Origin: an uncultured Muribaculaceae bacterium
GTDB taxonomy: Bacteria > Bacteroidota > Bacteroidia > Bacteroidales > Muribaculaceae
NCBI GenBank assembly: GCA_910579185.1
Contig: CAJTTG010000006.1
Span: forward strand, 97,181-161,180
DNA length: 64,000 bases
Reading direction: 5' to 3'
Both the position numbers and the translations under genes were made by a program. Under the pieces are notes generated by a model, which was not told the origin of the DNA, ran no database searches, and saw nothing but the letters and a program-made list of their open reading frames with translations. This document shows, piece by piece, positions 46,080-54,175 of the stretch. Each line of letters begins with the position of its first letter. Positions within the stretch are counted from its first letter, which is position 1.

Positions 46080-47072
46080 ATGGCAGTTACAATGGCAGAA
46101 ATCACCAAGCTGCGCCACTTGACAAGCGCAGGTTTGATGGACTGCAAAAAAGCCCTCGCCGAAACTAACGGCGATATCGAAGCAGCCGTTGAGATCCTCC
46201 GCAAGAAGGGTCAGGCAGTTGCAGCAAAGCGTGAAGACCGCGAGGCTTCTGAAGGCTGTGTTCTCGCAAAGAATGAAGGCGACTTCGCTGCAGTTGTTGC
46301 CCTCAAGTGCGAGACTGACTTCGTTGCCAAGAACGCCGGTTTCGTTGAGCTTACCAACAAGATACTCGACGCCGCTATGGCTAACCGTCCTGCATCGGCT
46401 GACGAACTCAAGGCTGTTGTTCTCGATGGCCAGACTATCGCCGACCTCATCGTAGAGGAAAGCGGTAAGACCGGTGAGAAGATGGAACTCGGTGCTTACG
46501 AGTTTATCAAAGCTCCTTCAACCACTTCCTACAACCACCTCGGCAACAAGCTCGCCACTATCGTAGGTTTCAACCTCGAAGGTGTTGATTATCAGGTTGG
46601 CCGTGACGTAGCAATGCAGGTTGCTTCAATGAACCCTGTTGCTGTTGACCGTGACGCTGTTCCTCAGTCAGTAAAGGATTCTGAATACAATGTTGCAGTT
46701 GACAAGACCAAGGAAGAGCAGGTTAAGAAGGCTGTTGAGGCAGCTCTCAAGAAAGCCGGCATCAACCCAAATCTCGTTGACAGCGAAGCTCACATTGAAA
46801 GCAATATTGCAAAAGGCTGGCTGACTGAAGAAGAAGCCGACAAAGCCCGTAAGATTGCAAAAGAAACCGCTGAAGCTAAGGCTGCAAATCTTCCCGAGCA
46901 GATGATCCAGAACATCGCTCAGGGTCGTCTCAACAAGTTCTTCAAGGAATCTTGCCTCGTTGAGCAGGAGTTTGTGAAGGACGCTACAATGACCATCGGC
47001 CAGTATCTCGACAAGGCTCAGAAAGGTCTCGTTGCTGTTGAGTTCAAGCGTGTAAACCTCAATCAGGACTAA
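46080..47072 (+). CDS. tsf: Elongation factor Ts
   Basis: 330 residues. ITKLRHLTSAGLMDCKKAL is the UBA-like N-terminus, and LKCETDFVAKNAGFVELTN holds the TDFVAKN motif that inserts into EF-Tu. The longer dimerisation part and a C-terminal module (FKESCLVEQEFVKD) follow. It exchanges GDP on EF-Tu. A hairpin follows 27 bases after the stop. Confidence 0.98.
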   Translation: MAVTMAEITKLRHLTSAGLMDCKKALAETNGDIEAAVEILRKKGQAVAAKREDREASEGCVLAKNEGDFAAVVALKCETDFVAKNAGFVELTNKILDAAMANRPASADELKAVVLDGQTIADLIVEESGKTGEKMELGAYEFIKAPSTTSYNHLGNKLATIVGFNLEGVDYQVGRDVAMQVASMNPVAVDRDAVPQSVKDSEYNVAVDKTKEEQVKKAVEAALKKAGINPNLVDSEAHIESNIAKGWLTEEEADKARKIAKETAEAKAANLPEQMIQNIAQGRLNKFFKESCLVEQEFVKDATMTIGQYLDKAQKGLVAVEFKRVNLNQD

Positions 47073-47099
47073 TCAATAGAGTGATTGATAATTGATCTT

Positions 47100-47131
47100 T
47101 CCGCCGGAACATTCTGATGTGTTCCGGCGGA
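47100..47131 (+). terminator. Terminator of rpsB-tsf
   Basis: TCCGCCGGAACA (47100-47111) pairs perfectly with TGTTCCGGCGGA (47120-47131), loop of 8; followed by a short mixed T-rich tail. Confidence 0.75.
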
Positions 47132-47200
47132 ATCTTTAATAAGCAGTAATGAACTGATTTAAACTTATTTCAAAATGTTAACGCAGAACTGACTAAATCC

Positions 47201-47331
47201 CTTATTGTTAACCCTTCGGCCTGTTTCCGGCCGATTCCATCCCTTTTCTCGGTCACGATGGAGCCCCATCGCTTCATTAAAAAGATCGGAATCATCTCGA
47301 AAACAACCTCGAAATGTTAATTTGCAATAAG
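47201..47331 (+). ncRNA. Possible structured RNA or leader between tsf and the small gene at 47366
   Basis: CTTATTG (47201-47207) pairs with CAATAAG (47325-47331), and TTAAC (47208-47212) with GTTAA (47316-47320), closing a ~130-base region. Inside lie TCGGCC/GGCCGA (47216-47221 with 47229-47234) and CGATGG/CCATCG (47256-47261 with 47266-47271). It does not encode an obvious protein. No homologue was checked; the pairing is by eye. Confidence 0.35.
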
Positions 47332-47365
47332 TTTAATCAGTTCAATAAGAAAAACTCTATAAGTT

Positions 47366-47587
47366 ATGATTAAGAAGTTAATTGTCTGGGTCATAGTTTT
47401 GGCAGCAATTGCCGTCGGCGCATGGTACGTCTATGATAACTATATCAAGGAGCAACCTGTGGAACCGGGTTCGGCTCCTGTTATGGATCTGACTGAAGAA
47501 GTTGAGGCGGATAGCATTGACGGAAATGAGACCGAAGCAGCTATGAATCTTGAGAATCTCCCGTCGGTAGGAGATGATACGGAATAA
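47366..47587 (+). CDS. Small single-pass membrane protein
   Basis: 73 residues: MIKKLIVWVIVLAAIAVGAW is a strong transmembrane helix, YVYDNYIKEQPVEPG a linker, and the rest an acidic tail (LTEEVEADSIDGNETEAAMN). It has an uncleaved-anchor look. It is flanked by the tsf terminator and possible RNA upstream and by a perfect bidirectional hairpin downstream, so it is its own unit. I do not recognise a family; coding status rests on its clean boundaries and codon use like its neighbours. Confidence 0.65.
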   Translation: MIKKLIVWVIVLAAIAVGAWYVYDNYIKEQPVEPGSAPVMDLTEEVEADSIDGNETEAAMNLENLPSVGDDTE

Positions 47588-47611
47588 AACGATATTCTGA
47601 TATATAATATA

Positions 47612-47656
47612 AAAAATGCGGCGTGTCATGTTATGATTATGACACGCCGCATTTTT
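47612..47656. terminator. Bidirectional terminator
   Basis: An 18-bp perfect stem (47612-47629 with 47639-47656) around a 9-base loop, with A-run on the left and T-run on the right arm, serving the small gene (+) and the DUF4831 gene (-). Confidence 0.92.
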
Positions 47657-47679
47657 GTATTATTGGGGGATGGTGTGGA

Positions 47680-48768
47680 TTATTTCACAGTGCCGAGTTC
47701 TGTGATTGCTCCGGTCACGGGATTGAATATGGCGTAGGCCGGTGCTTTTTTGTCGGTGAATAAGTTCGGGTCGAGGCCGAAAACTACGCCGTATTGAGCC
47801 ACGTCGATTGTTGATGAGGTTATACGGTTGCCGTTGAAGTTGATTGTGATTTCGGCTGTTCCGGGGATGCGGTAGGCAAGACCACCTTTGGGGAAGCGTT
47901 TGGTTTCTCCTTTCTCGTTCTCAGGGAGTCGGCCACGCTCGGTTATGTTCAGTGTCAGACGTATCGGAGCGCCTGTGAGGTCGTCGGCATCTACAATTCC
48001 GGAAAGAGATGACAATCGTGCCACGATCGTTTCCCACTGTGTGCCCTGTATGTCGGCAGGTGGTGTCACGGTGAATGTCTCAACTTGTGTGGATGTCTGG
48101 ATGGTTCCAACGAACATAGCAGTCAGAGCTGCCTCCTGAGCGGCCAGATTGTCGAGTGCAAGCTGCATGGCCTGACCGTCGGCCGGCATATTGTCGGCGG
48201 TTCCGGAGATTATCTCGCTGCGGCTTTGGCGCAGTTCGAATATTCTTGCGGCAGCAAGTTCGGCGCGTTTTGCCGATGATGTGCTCTGTTGCATTTCGGC
48301 TGTCATGGCCTGAGCGGCTGCTGCGGTTTCAAGGATGGTTGGCTTGGCCAGTTGGGCAACCGGCAGATTGGCCTCTGAACCAGCCGGTAGCTCGTCAGTG
48401 TTGATTGCCAAAGGGAAATCAGCGTCATTGATCATTATGAATGGGGCTGATCCGGATTTGAATTGCACCAGATAGCGTTCGTCCTGATCGGCAATCCCAC
48501 GGGAGGATGTGTTGATGCTTTTCAGTGTGTAGACAGTGGATGGCTCAACAATCGGGTTCATGCCGAGGTACTTTTTCGCATAACGGAAAAATTCTCCCGG
48601 GGTGCTGACGGTCTTTTCAGCTTCTATAGTTACATCGACAACCGTTGTCGGCAGGGTGTAGATCAGTCCGTATTCATTGATCTTTGTAGCTGTCAGTTTC
48701 TGTGTGGTCTGCGCCGTAGCCGTGATTGCCACGGCTGCGAGAGAGAGGGCTATAATTGATTTTCTCAT
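47680..48768 (-). CDS. DUF4831-family exported protein
   Basis: 362 residues. Signal peptide MRKSIIALSLAAVAITATAQ; then INEYGLIYTLPTTVVDVTIEAEK, a start typical of DUF4831 proteins of Bacteroidetes; ARIFELRQSRSEIISGTADNMPADG near 170-195 is another conserved block. No catalytic motif. It probably sits in the periplasm. It lies 23 bases downstream of the NAD(P)HX repair gene on the same strand, so the two form an operon, though no shared role is apparent. Confidence 0.85.
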   Translation of the reverse strand: MRKSIIALSLAAVAITATAQTTQKLTATKINEYGLIYTLPTTVVDVTIEAEKTVSTPGEFFRYAKKYLGMNPIVEPSTVYTLKSINTSSRGIADQDERYLVQFKSGSAPFIMINDADFPLAINTDELPAGSEANLPVAQLAKPTILETAAAAQAMTAEMQQSTSSAKRAELAAARIFELRQSRSEIISGTADNMPADGQAMQLALDNLAAQEAALTAMFVGTIQTSTQVETFTVTPPADIQGTQWETIVARLSSLSGIVDADDLTGAPIRLTLNITERGRLPENEKGETKRFPKGGLAYRIPGTAEITINFNGNRITSSTIDVAQYGVVFGLDPNLFTDKKAPAYAIFNPVTGAITELGTVK

Positions 48769-48791
48769 AGTCGGGAGTGTAGTTTGTGGTG

Positions 48792-50324
48792 TTATTCGAT
48801 GGCGGTGGGTTGCATAATCTCCATTATAGCGCGTCCTGTGGCCTGGGCAATGTCGTTGGCCGTAACGCCGTAGTCGCCATGAATGTTGGCCGCGATTTCA
48901 CCGGCACGTCCGTGGACATAGGCGGCGATCAGCGCACTGACTTCGGGTTTATAGCCCTGGGCTATGAATGCTGTCAGGATGCCGGTCAAGACGTCGCCGG
49001 CTCCCGGAGTTGCCATGGCCGGAGATCCCGATGAGTTGAAATAGATCTTTCCGTCGGGGCGGACAAGTGCGGTGTAGTGGCCTTTGAGAAGTATAAGGAT
49101 ATTATAGTATTTCGAGACCTCGAGGGCTTTTTTGATACGGGCCTCATGAGTGGTGTGCTCGCCGAAGAGCCTGTCGAATTCACCATCGTGGGGTGTGATC
49201 ACTGAAAGGAGCGGCAGATGGTTCAGCATGTCGGGGCGCCGGGCTATGCAGTTGAGCGCATCGGCATCGATCACAAGCGGAGTCTTGGATGTTTTGATGA
49301 ATGATTCAACCGCGCTGATCGTAGTGTCGGATGTGCCGATACCCGGGCCTATGCCATAGGCCTTGAATGATCGTCCGGGCTGGATGGCAGATAGCATGAG
49401 ATTGTTGTCGTCGGCTTCGAACATTGCTTCCGGAACAGCGGTCTGGGCGATCTGGAATGCACATTGTGGCGCAAACAGGGTCACCTTGCCGGCACCGGCT
49501 CTGAGCGCTCCGCGACAAGCGAGAACAGCTGCGCCACACATTCCGAAGCGTCCGGCAATGAGCAATGCGGAACCGAAGTCGTCCTTGCTGCAGAAAGCTT
49601 GGCGCGGATGCAGAAGATTTTTTATTTCCGAAGCCTCGACGAGATGGAACATGGACTTGGTCTTTTCAGCGGCTTCGCGGTTCAGGCCGATGTCGAGCAA
49701 TTTCCAACGTCCTACAAGCTTTGCGCGTTCCGGAAGGAAAAAGGCTATGCGTGGGAACTGGACAGCAAGGGTCAGATCGGCGTGGATAATATCGCGTGCC
49801 GGAGATTGCTGATCCCAGTCGGCAAACATACCGCTCGGAATGTCGAGAGAGACCACTTTTGCTCCAGATTCATTGATGTAGCGCACCAGAGCCATGAAAC
49901 CACCTGATAGCGGCTCGCGCAGACCGGAGCCGAACAGTCCGTCAATCACGAGATCGTTAGGGCCGAGCTCCGGAGTGTTGAACGTGTTGATGATTTCGTT
50001 GAAATCGGCGTCCGGGAAGTCGCTTCTGAGGGCATTACGGAACTGTACGCATTCATTTTTGATGCTGTTACCTCCAATATTGAAAAGAAAGATAGTGGGG
50101 TTGAATCCACGTTCGATAAGACGCATGGCCGTGGCCAATGCGTCGGCGCCGTTATTGCCTGGTCCGGCAAAAATCACGGTGCGTTTAGTCGGTCGCCAGT
50201 GAGTGGCTATCTCTGCTGCCGCAGCATTGGCCACGCGATCCACGAGGGTGCGTGCTGTGATGCCGTCGGCAGCTATGGTCTGTCGCTCAATAGCGCGTAT
50301 GTCGTCGGTAGTGAAGAGTTTCAT
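48792..50324 (-). CDS. nnrDE: Bifunctional NAD(P)H-hydrate epimerase/dehydratase
   Basis: 510 residues from ATG 50324; six extra codons of the frame lie across the promoter box and are rejected. The N-terminal epimerase (YjeF_N, about 1-205) has FAGPGNNGADALATAM; the C-terminal ADP-dependent dehydratase (about 225-505) has GRFGMCGAAVLACRGALRAG, YGIGPGIGTSDTT, VITPHDGEFDRL and SPAMATPGAGDVLTGILTAF. It repairs hydrated NADH and NADPH. Divergent from hpt. Confidence 0.95.
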   Translation of the reverse strand: MKLFTTDDIRAIERQTIAADGITARTLVDRVANAAAAEIATHWRPTKRTVIFAGPGNNGADALATAMRLIERGFNPTIFLFNIGGNSIKNECVQFRNALRSDFPDADFNEIINTFNTPELGPNDLVIDGLFGSGLREPLSGGFMALVRYINESGAKVVSLDIPSGMFADWDQQSPARDIIHADLTLAVQFPRIAFFLPERAKLVGRWKLLDIGLNREAAEKTKSMFHLVEASEIKNLLHPRQAFCSKDDFGSALLIAGRFGMCGAAVLACRGALRAGAGKVTLFAPQCAFQIAQTAVPEAMFEADDNNLMLSAIQPGRSFKAYGIGPGIGTSDTTISAVESFIKTSKTPLVIDADALNCIARRPDMLNHLPLLSVITPHDGEFDRLFGEHTTHEARIKKALEVSKYYNILILLKGHYTALVRPDGKIYFNSSGSPAMATPGAGDVLTGILTAFIAQGYKPEVSALIAAYVHGRAGEIAANIHGDYGVTANDIAQATGRAIMEIMQPTAIE

Positions 50325-50329
50325 GAATG

Positions 50330-50337
50330 CAAAAATA
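50330..50337 (-). promoter_or_regulatory. -7 box of the NAD(P)HX repair gene
   Basis: Minus strand TATTTTTG, a perfect TAnnTTTG, ends five bases before the start codon at 50324, so a leaderless or almost leaderless transcript is likely. Confidence 0.5.
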
Positions 50338-50372
50338 CACAAAATTCTTTTTTCACTAATAGAGATTTTTAG

Positions 50373-50380
50373 TAATTTTG
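50373..50380 (+). promoter_or_regulatory. -7 box of hpt
   Basis: TAATTTTG, perfect TAnnTTTG, 25 bases before ATG 50406, back to back with the minus-strand box at 50330-50337. Confidence 0.6.
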
Positions 50381-50405
50381 CGCCAAATAAACTTAAAACG
50401 ACCCG

Positions 50406-50957
50406 ATGAGACAGGTTACATACAAGGGCATGACTTTTGTCCCTTATTTGGAAAACGATAAGATTCAGGCCCGTATCAAGGAGATAGGGCGGCAGATAAC
50501 AGAAGATTGCAAGGGTAAACGCCCATTGTTCCTGTGTGTTTTGAATGGCGCATTCCCATTTGCCTCCGATCTTTTCCGCAGCGTAGAGCTGGCCGACGCA
50601 GAGATTTCATTTATCAGGTTGAAAAGCTATGAGGGCACTTCGAGCACCGGAGTAGTAAAAGAGGTGCTTGGTTTGTCGGAAGATCTGGCCGGCCGCACAG
50701 TGATTGTTGTTGAAGATATCGTTGATACCGGCAAGACAATCCATAAGCTTGTTGAGCGTCTGCGTCAGGAAAATCCTGCCGATGTCAAGATAGCCACGTT
50801 GCTGTATAAGCCGGAGTCTCTTCAGGTTGATGTCAACCCCGATTATGTGGGCTTCGAGATTCCTTCGGATTTCATTATCGGTTTTGGCCTCGATATCGAT
50901 GGTCTCGCCCGTAATCTGCCAGATATCTGGGTTCTGAGCGAGAAACATGACCAGTGA
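50406..50957 (+). CDS. hpt: Hypoxanthine phosphoribosyltransferase
   Basis: 183 residues. LFLCVLNGAFPFASDLFRSV near 41-60, IRLKSYEGTSSTG (flexible loop) and VIVVEDIVDTGKTIHKLVERL (PRPP motif, about 99-119) are diagnostic; VGFEIPSDFIIGFGLDIDG follows. It salvages hypoxanthine and guanine to IMP and GMP. adk follows 78 bases later. Confidence 0.96.
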   Translation: MRQVTYKGMTFVPYLENDKIQARIKEIGRQITEDCKGKRPLFLCVLNGAFPFASDLFRSVELADAEISFIRLKSYEGTSSTGVVKEVLGLSEDLAGRTVIVVEDIVDTGKTIHKLVERLRQENPADVKIATLLYKPESLQVDVNPDYVGFEIPSDFIIGFGLDIDGLARNLPDIWVLSEKHDQ

Positions 50958-51035
50958 TCGGACTGGCAATATTTTTGACTAAAATCTGTCGCCGTGTTGG
51001 CGACGCATGTATAAAATAAAGAAATTTGCATAACC

Positions 51036-51614
51036 ATGTACAACTTAGTGGTATTCGGCGCTCCCGGTAGCGGAAAGGGAACTCAGAGCGCCCGACTTAT
51101 TGACGAATACGGTCTTTATCACATCTCAACGGGAGAATTGCTGCGCGATCATATAGCTCGCGACACAGAGCTTGGACGCATAGCCGACAGCTATATCTCC
51201 AAGGGGCAGTTGATTCCCGACGATCTGATGATCGACATCCTTGAACACACCCTCAATGAGAATCCGGAGACAGCCAATGGTGTTATTTTCGACGGATTTC
51301 CCCGTACGATCGAACAGGCCAAGGCTTTGAAATCGATGCTTGCAAAGCGCGGATCTAAGGTGCATGCGGTGGTAGGTCTTGAGGTTCCTGATGAAGAGCT
51401 GATGGATCGCCTGGTGAAACGCGGTGCCGAAAGCGGCCGTTCCGACGATAATCCCGAGACTATCAACAACCGTCTGAAAGTGTACAACGCACAGACAGCT
51501 CCCTTGCGCGATTATTATGTTGGCGAAGGCAAGTATCATGCCATCAAAGGTTCCGGAGCGATCGACGACATCTTCAATTCGATCAAAGAAGCCCTCCGCG
51601 ACACTCGCGAATAA
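51036..51614 (+). CDS. adk: Adenylate kinase
   Basis: 192 residues. GAPGSGKGTQSARL is the P-loop; HISTGELLRDHIARDTELG binds AMP; VIFDGFPRTIEQAKAL is the second AMP motif. The LID is short, with no zinc cysteines, and ends with VKRGAESGRSDDNPETINNRL. Interconverts ATP, ADP and AMP. Confidence 0.97.
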   Translation: MYNLVVFGAPGSGKGTQSARLIDEYGLYHISTGELLRDHIARDTELGRIADSYISKGQLIPDDLMIDILEHTLNENPETANGVIFDGFPRTIEQAKALKSMLAKRGSKVHAVVGLEVPDEELMDRLVKRGAESGRSDDNPETINNRLKVYNAQTAPLRDYYVGEGKYHAIKGSGAIDDIFNSIKEALRDTRE

Positions 51615-51642
51615 TTCCGGGCTACAGAATAATGAAATTAAG

Positions 51643-51668
51643 ACGGCGGCAGAGATGTCGCCGTTTTT
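51643..51668 (+). terminator. Terminator of adk
   Basis: ACGGCGGC (51643-51650) pairs with GTCGCCGT (51657-51664) with one G.T, loop of 6, then T-run to 51668. Confidence 0.8.
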
Positions 51669-51680
51669 GCATTCTAAAGA

Positions 51681-51710
51681 TTGCCATTTCTCTTGAATTT
51701 AGTATATTTG
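51681..51710 (+). promoter_or_regulatory. Promoter of the membrane-protein gene at 51743
   Basis: TTG at 51681-51683 and TATATTTG at 51703-51710, spacer 19; 32-base leader. Confidence 0.7.
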
Positions 51711-51742
51711 CGATTGTTAGTTAAATCAATTTATAGGGATAT

Positions 51743-52192
51743 ATGGATTTTTTGTTGCGTACGGTTGCTGCTATCTTGATGATGGCTTTTTATGCCGATA
51801 TGTTTCGACGGCCTCTCGAGAGGGGACTGAAGTGTGTAAAGTCGAAGAACAATAAGAAGGGGATCGGTTATTTTGTGCTTTCGCTGGTGATGATGTGCGT
51901 TGTGTGCTATTTTATATTTGTCCAGAAAATACCAATCTATCCGCAAGATGAGCCAATAGTTGTACCCAAGGAGGGATTGAACGCTTTTGGTGTTATTGTG
52001 CGCAATACATTCTACGTATGTTTTATAGCGTATATTATGAATCCGGTTGTGAGAGGGTTCAGATATGCGGTCGCGAGCCGGGAGGTGGCGCAGATAGCAT
52101 ATAGAACAGTAATGCTTGCCGGAGCTTGCGGAATGCTCTCGCTGATGATTTATCGAGGGTGGCTCGTGCGGTTTGCAGTTTCGTGGGGCTGA
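51743..52192 (+). CDS. Small integral membrane protein of unknown family
   Basis: 149 residues with four hydrophobic helices (about 4-20, 43-62, 82-103, 117-138). A basic cytosolic loop ERGLKCVKSKNNKKG and a periplasmic loop YPQDEPIVVPKEG are visible. No motif is recognised. It is a single gene with a good promoter and the LptF/LptG permease promoter follows at once, so there is no shared operon evidence. Confidence 0.7.
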   Translation: MDFLLRTVAAILMMAFYADMFRRPLERGLKCVKSKNNKKGIGYFVLSLVMMCVVCYFIFVQKIPIYPQDEPIVVPKEGLNAFGVIVRNTFYVCFIAYIMNPVVRGFRYAVASREVAQIAYRTVMLAGACGMLSLMIYRGWLVRFAVSWG

Positions 52193-52210
52193 TTTGTGAA
52201 AATAAATAGC

Positions 52211-52218
52211 TATCTTTG
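52211..52218 (+). promoter_or_regulatory. -7 box before the LptF/LptG-ribBA operon
   Basis: TATCTTTG, perfect TAnnTTTG; a TTTG at 52192-52195 gives a short 15-base spacer. Leader about 35 bases. Confidence 0.5.
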
Positions 52219-52255
52219 CAGGCGGATCGCTGATGATCCGAAAACCGGCAGATAA

Positions 52256-54175
52256 ATGTTAGGAATCAAGAAATTATATTCGTTCGTGCTCAAGAGCTTC
52301 CTGCCCTTGTTTGTCATGACGTTCTTCATATGTCTATTTATAGTGCTGATGCAGTTTCTTTGGCGCTATATCGACGATCTTGTAGGCAAGGGTCTGGGTG
52401 TGGATGTGCTTGGCGAGCTGTTTTTTTATGCCGCACTGACCATGATACCTATGGCGTTGCCGCTTGCCATTTTGCTTGCAAGCCTCATGACGTTTGGTAA
52501 TCTCGGCGAGCATTTTGAGCTTACAGCCATGAAGGCGTCGGGAGTGTCGCTGATCAAGGCCATGCGTCCGTTGATTGTGCTGATGGTGCTTATAGCTATC
52601 GGTGCGTTCTTCTTTCAGAACAATGTGCTTCCGGTGGCGCAGACAAAGATGTGGACGTTGCTCTATTCCGTGCGGCAGAAATCGCCTGAACTTGAGATCC
52701 CGGAAGGAGTGTTTTATGACCAGATCCCTGGCTATAATCTGTTTGTGGAGAGTAAGAACCGCGATACCGGCACGCTGTATGACATAATGATCTACGACAT
52801 ATCCAAGGGTTCCGATAATGCGAGCATCATTCTTGCCGATTCGGGCCGGATGGCTATGATGGAGGATCAGAGCCATCTGTTCCTGCGCTTATGGCAGGGA
52901 GAGTCGTTCGAAAATCTGAAGGATGCAAACCGGTCCATGCGCAATGTGCCTTATCGGCGCGAGTCGTTTTCAAGAAAGGATATTCTGGTGCCGTTCGATG
53001 CCAAATTCAACCGAATGGATGAGGAAGGAATGCGCAGCCAGTATGTGGGTAAAAACATAGCGGAGCTTCGTGTGGCGATTGATTCGATGACAACGCGAGT
53101 TGACAGCATAGGCGAAAGCTATGGCAAGCTCGTGGCCGAGTCGCGTTATTTCGGATTGCCGTATAGCCAGACTGTGCGCCACGATACGGTGCAGGTTGAG
53201 GAGCCGATCCCTGATGTGGCGCTGACAAAGCCGATGAATGTCGATTCGTTGTTCCGCGGCACGGGTGCCGGAATGCAGGTCAACTATCTCCGCGCCGCTC
53301 TCAATAAGGCCAATGCCCAGCGTCAGGAACATGAGTTCCGTGGGCTTGTGATCAAGGATGAACGGAAACTGATCCGCCGTCACGATATTGAATTGCAGAA
53401 GAAATTCACTCTTTCGTTCGCTTGCGTGATATTCTTCTTTATCGGCGCACCTCTCGGTGCCATTATCCGCAAGGGTGGCCTCGGTATGCCGCTGGTTATC
53501 TCGGTTCTGCTGTTTATTTTCTACTATATCATAGACAATACGGGCTATAAGATGGCCCGTGACGGGAAGATAGCCGTGACCGCAGGTATGTGGCTCAGTT
53601 CGGCCGTGCTGCTGCCGATGGGTATATTCTTCACCTATAAGGCCGTGCATGATTCAGCTCTGTTCAACCGCGACGCTTACCTGAACTTCTTCCGTAGGCT
53701 GATAGGCAGCAACCAGGCACGTCATCTGGAGATGAAGGAGGTGACAATGACCGATGTCGAAGTGGCGAAGGCTATCGACGATCTTGCTCAATTGCGCATG
53801 GCTGCCAATCGGATGCTCGACGACAATCCCGTGCGTCCGCGCTATGACCGATATTGGCTGTCGGGATATAACCGCAATGAACTTCGGAGCCTACGCGAGC
53901 GTTTGGAAATAACAGTGGAATACCTATCCAACAGCAAGGACAAACTGGTTATCAATAAGCTCATGGATTTCCCGATTCTGAGGAGTCTGTGGCTTTATCA
54001 CCCGACTAATTACAAGCCGGCCGCGTGGGCTGCAATAATACTATTCCCGATCGGACTGCCTGTCTATTTTATCGGACTGCGCCAGCTCCGGATCCTGCGT
54101 GACGAAATAAAGAAAATCATCAGCGTCGCCGATCAGCTGACGCCGTTAATTGAAAATCCAACATACGATGAGTAA
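52256..54175 (+). CDS. LptF/LptG (YjgP/YjgQ)-family permease, long form
   Basis: 639 residues against about 360 in E. coli. Core: LGIKKLYSFVLKSFLPLFVMTFFI and FFYAALTMIPMALPLAILLASLMTFG (helices 1-3 with the coupling region SGVSLIKAMRPL), periplasmic beta domain about 130-360, then helices near 385-405, 415-435 and 445-465 with FFIGAPLGAIIRKGG. The added C-terminal ~170 residues hold a charged cytosolic helical stretch and a further hydrophobic segment near 605-625. It should help extract lipopolysaccharide for the Lpt bridge. It overlaps ribBA by eight bases. Confidence 0.9.
   Translation: MLGIKKLYSFVLKSFLPLFVMTFFICLFIVLMQFLWRYIDDLVGKGLGVDVLGELFFYAALTMIPMALPLAILLASLMTFGNLGEHFELTAMKASGVSLIKAMRPLIVLMVLIAIGAFFFQNNVLPVAQTKMWTLLYSVRQKSPELEIPEGVFYDQIPGYNLFVESKNRDTGTLYDIMIYDISKGSDNASIILADSGRMAMMEDQSHLFLRLWQGESFENLKDANRSMRNVPYRRESFSRKDILVPFDAKFNRMDEEGMRSQYVGKNIAELRVAIDSMTTRVDSIGESYGKLVAESRYFGLPYSQTVRHDTVQVEEPIPDVALTKPMNVDSLFRGTGAGMQVNYLRAALNKANAQRQEHEFRGLVIKDERKLIRRHDIELQKKFTLSFACVIFFFIGAPLGAIIRKGGLGMPLVISVLLFIFYYIIDNTGYKMARDGKIAVTAGMWLSSAVLLPMGIFFTYKAVHDSALFNRDAYLNFFRRLIGSNQARHLEMKEVTMTDVEVAKAIDDLAQLRMAANRMLDDNPVRPRYDRYWLSGYNRNELRSLRERLEITVEYLSNSKDKLVINKLMDFPILRSLWLYHPTNYKPAAWAAIILFPIGLPVYFIGLRQLRILRDEIKKIISVADQLTPLIENPTYDE

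Noticed and set aside
54150..54168. TTG start of ribBA at 54150
   Set aside because: It would add six residues within the permease gene; ATG 54168 matches the usual start better.
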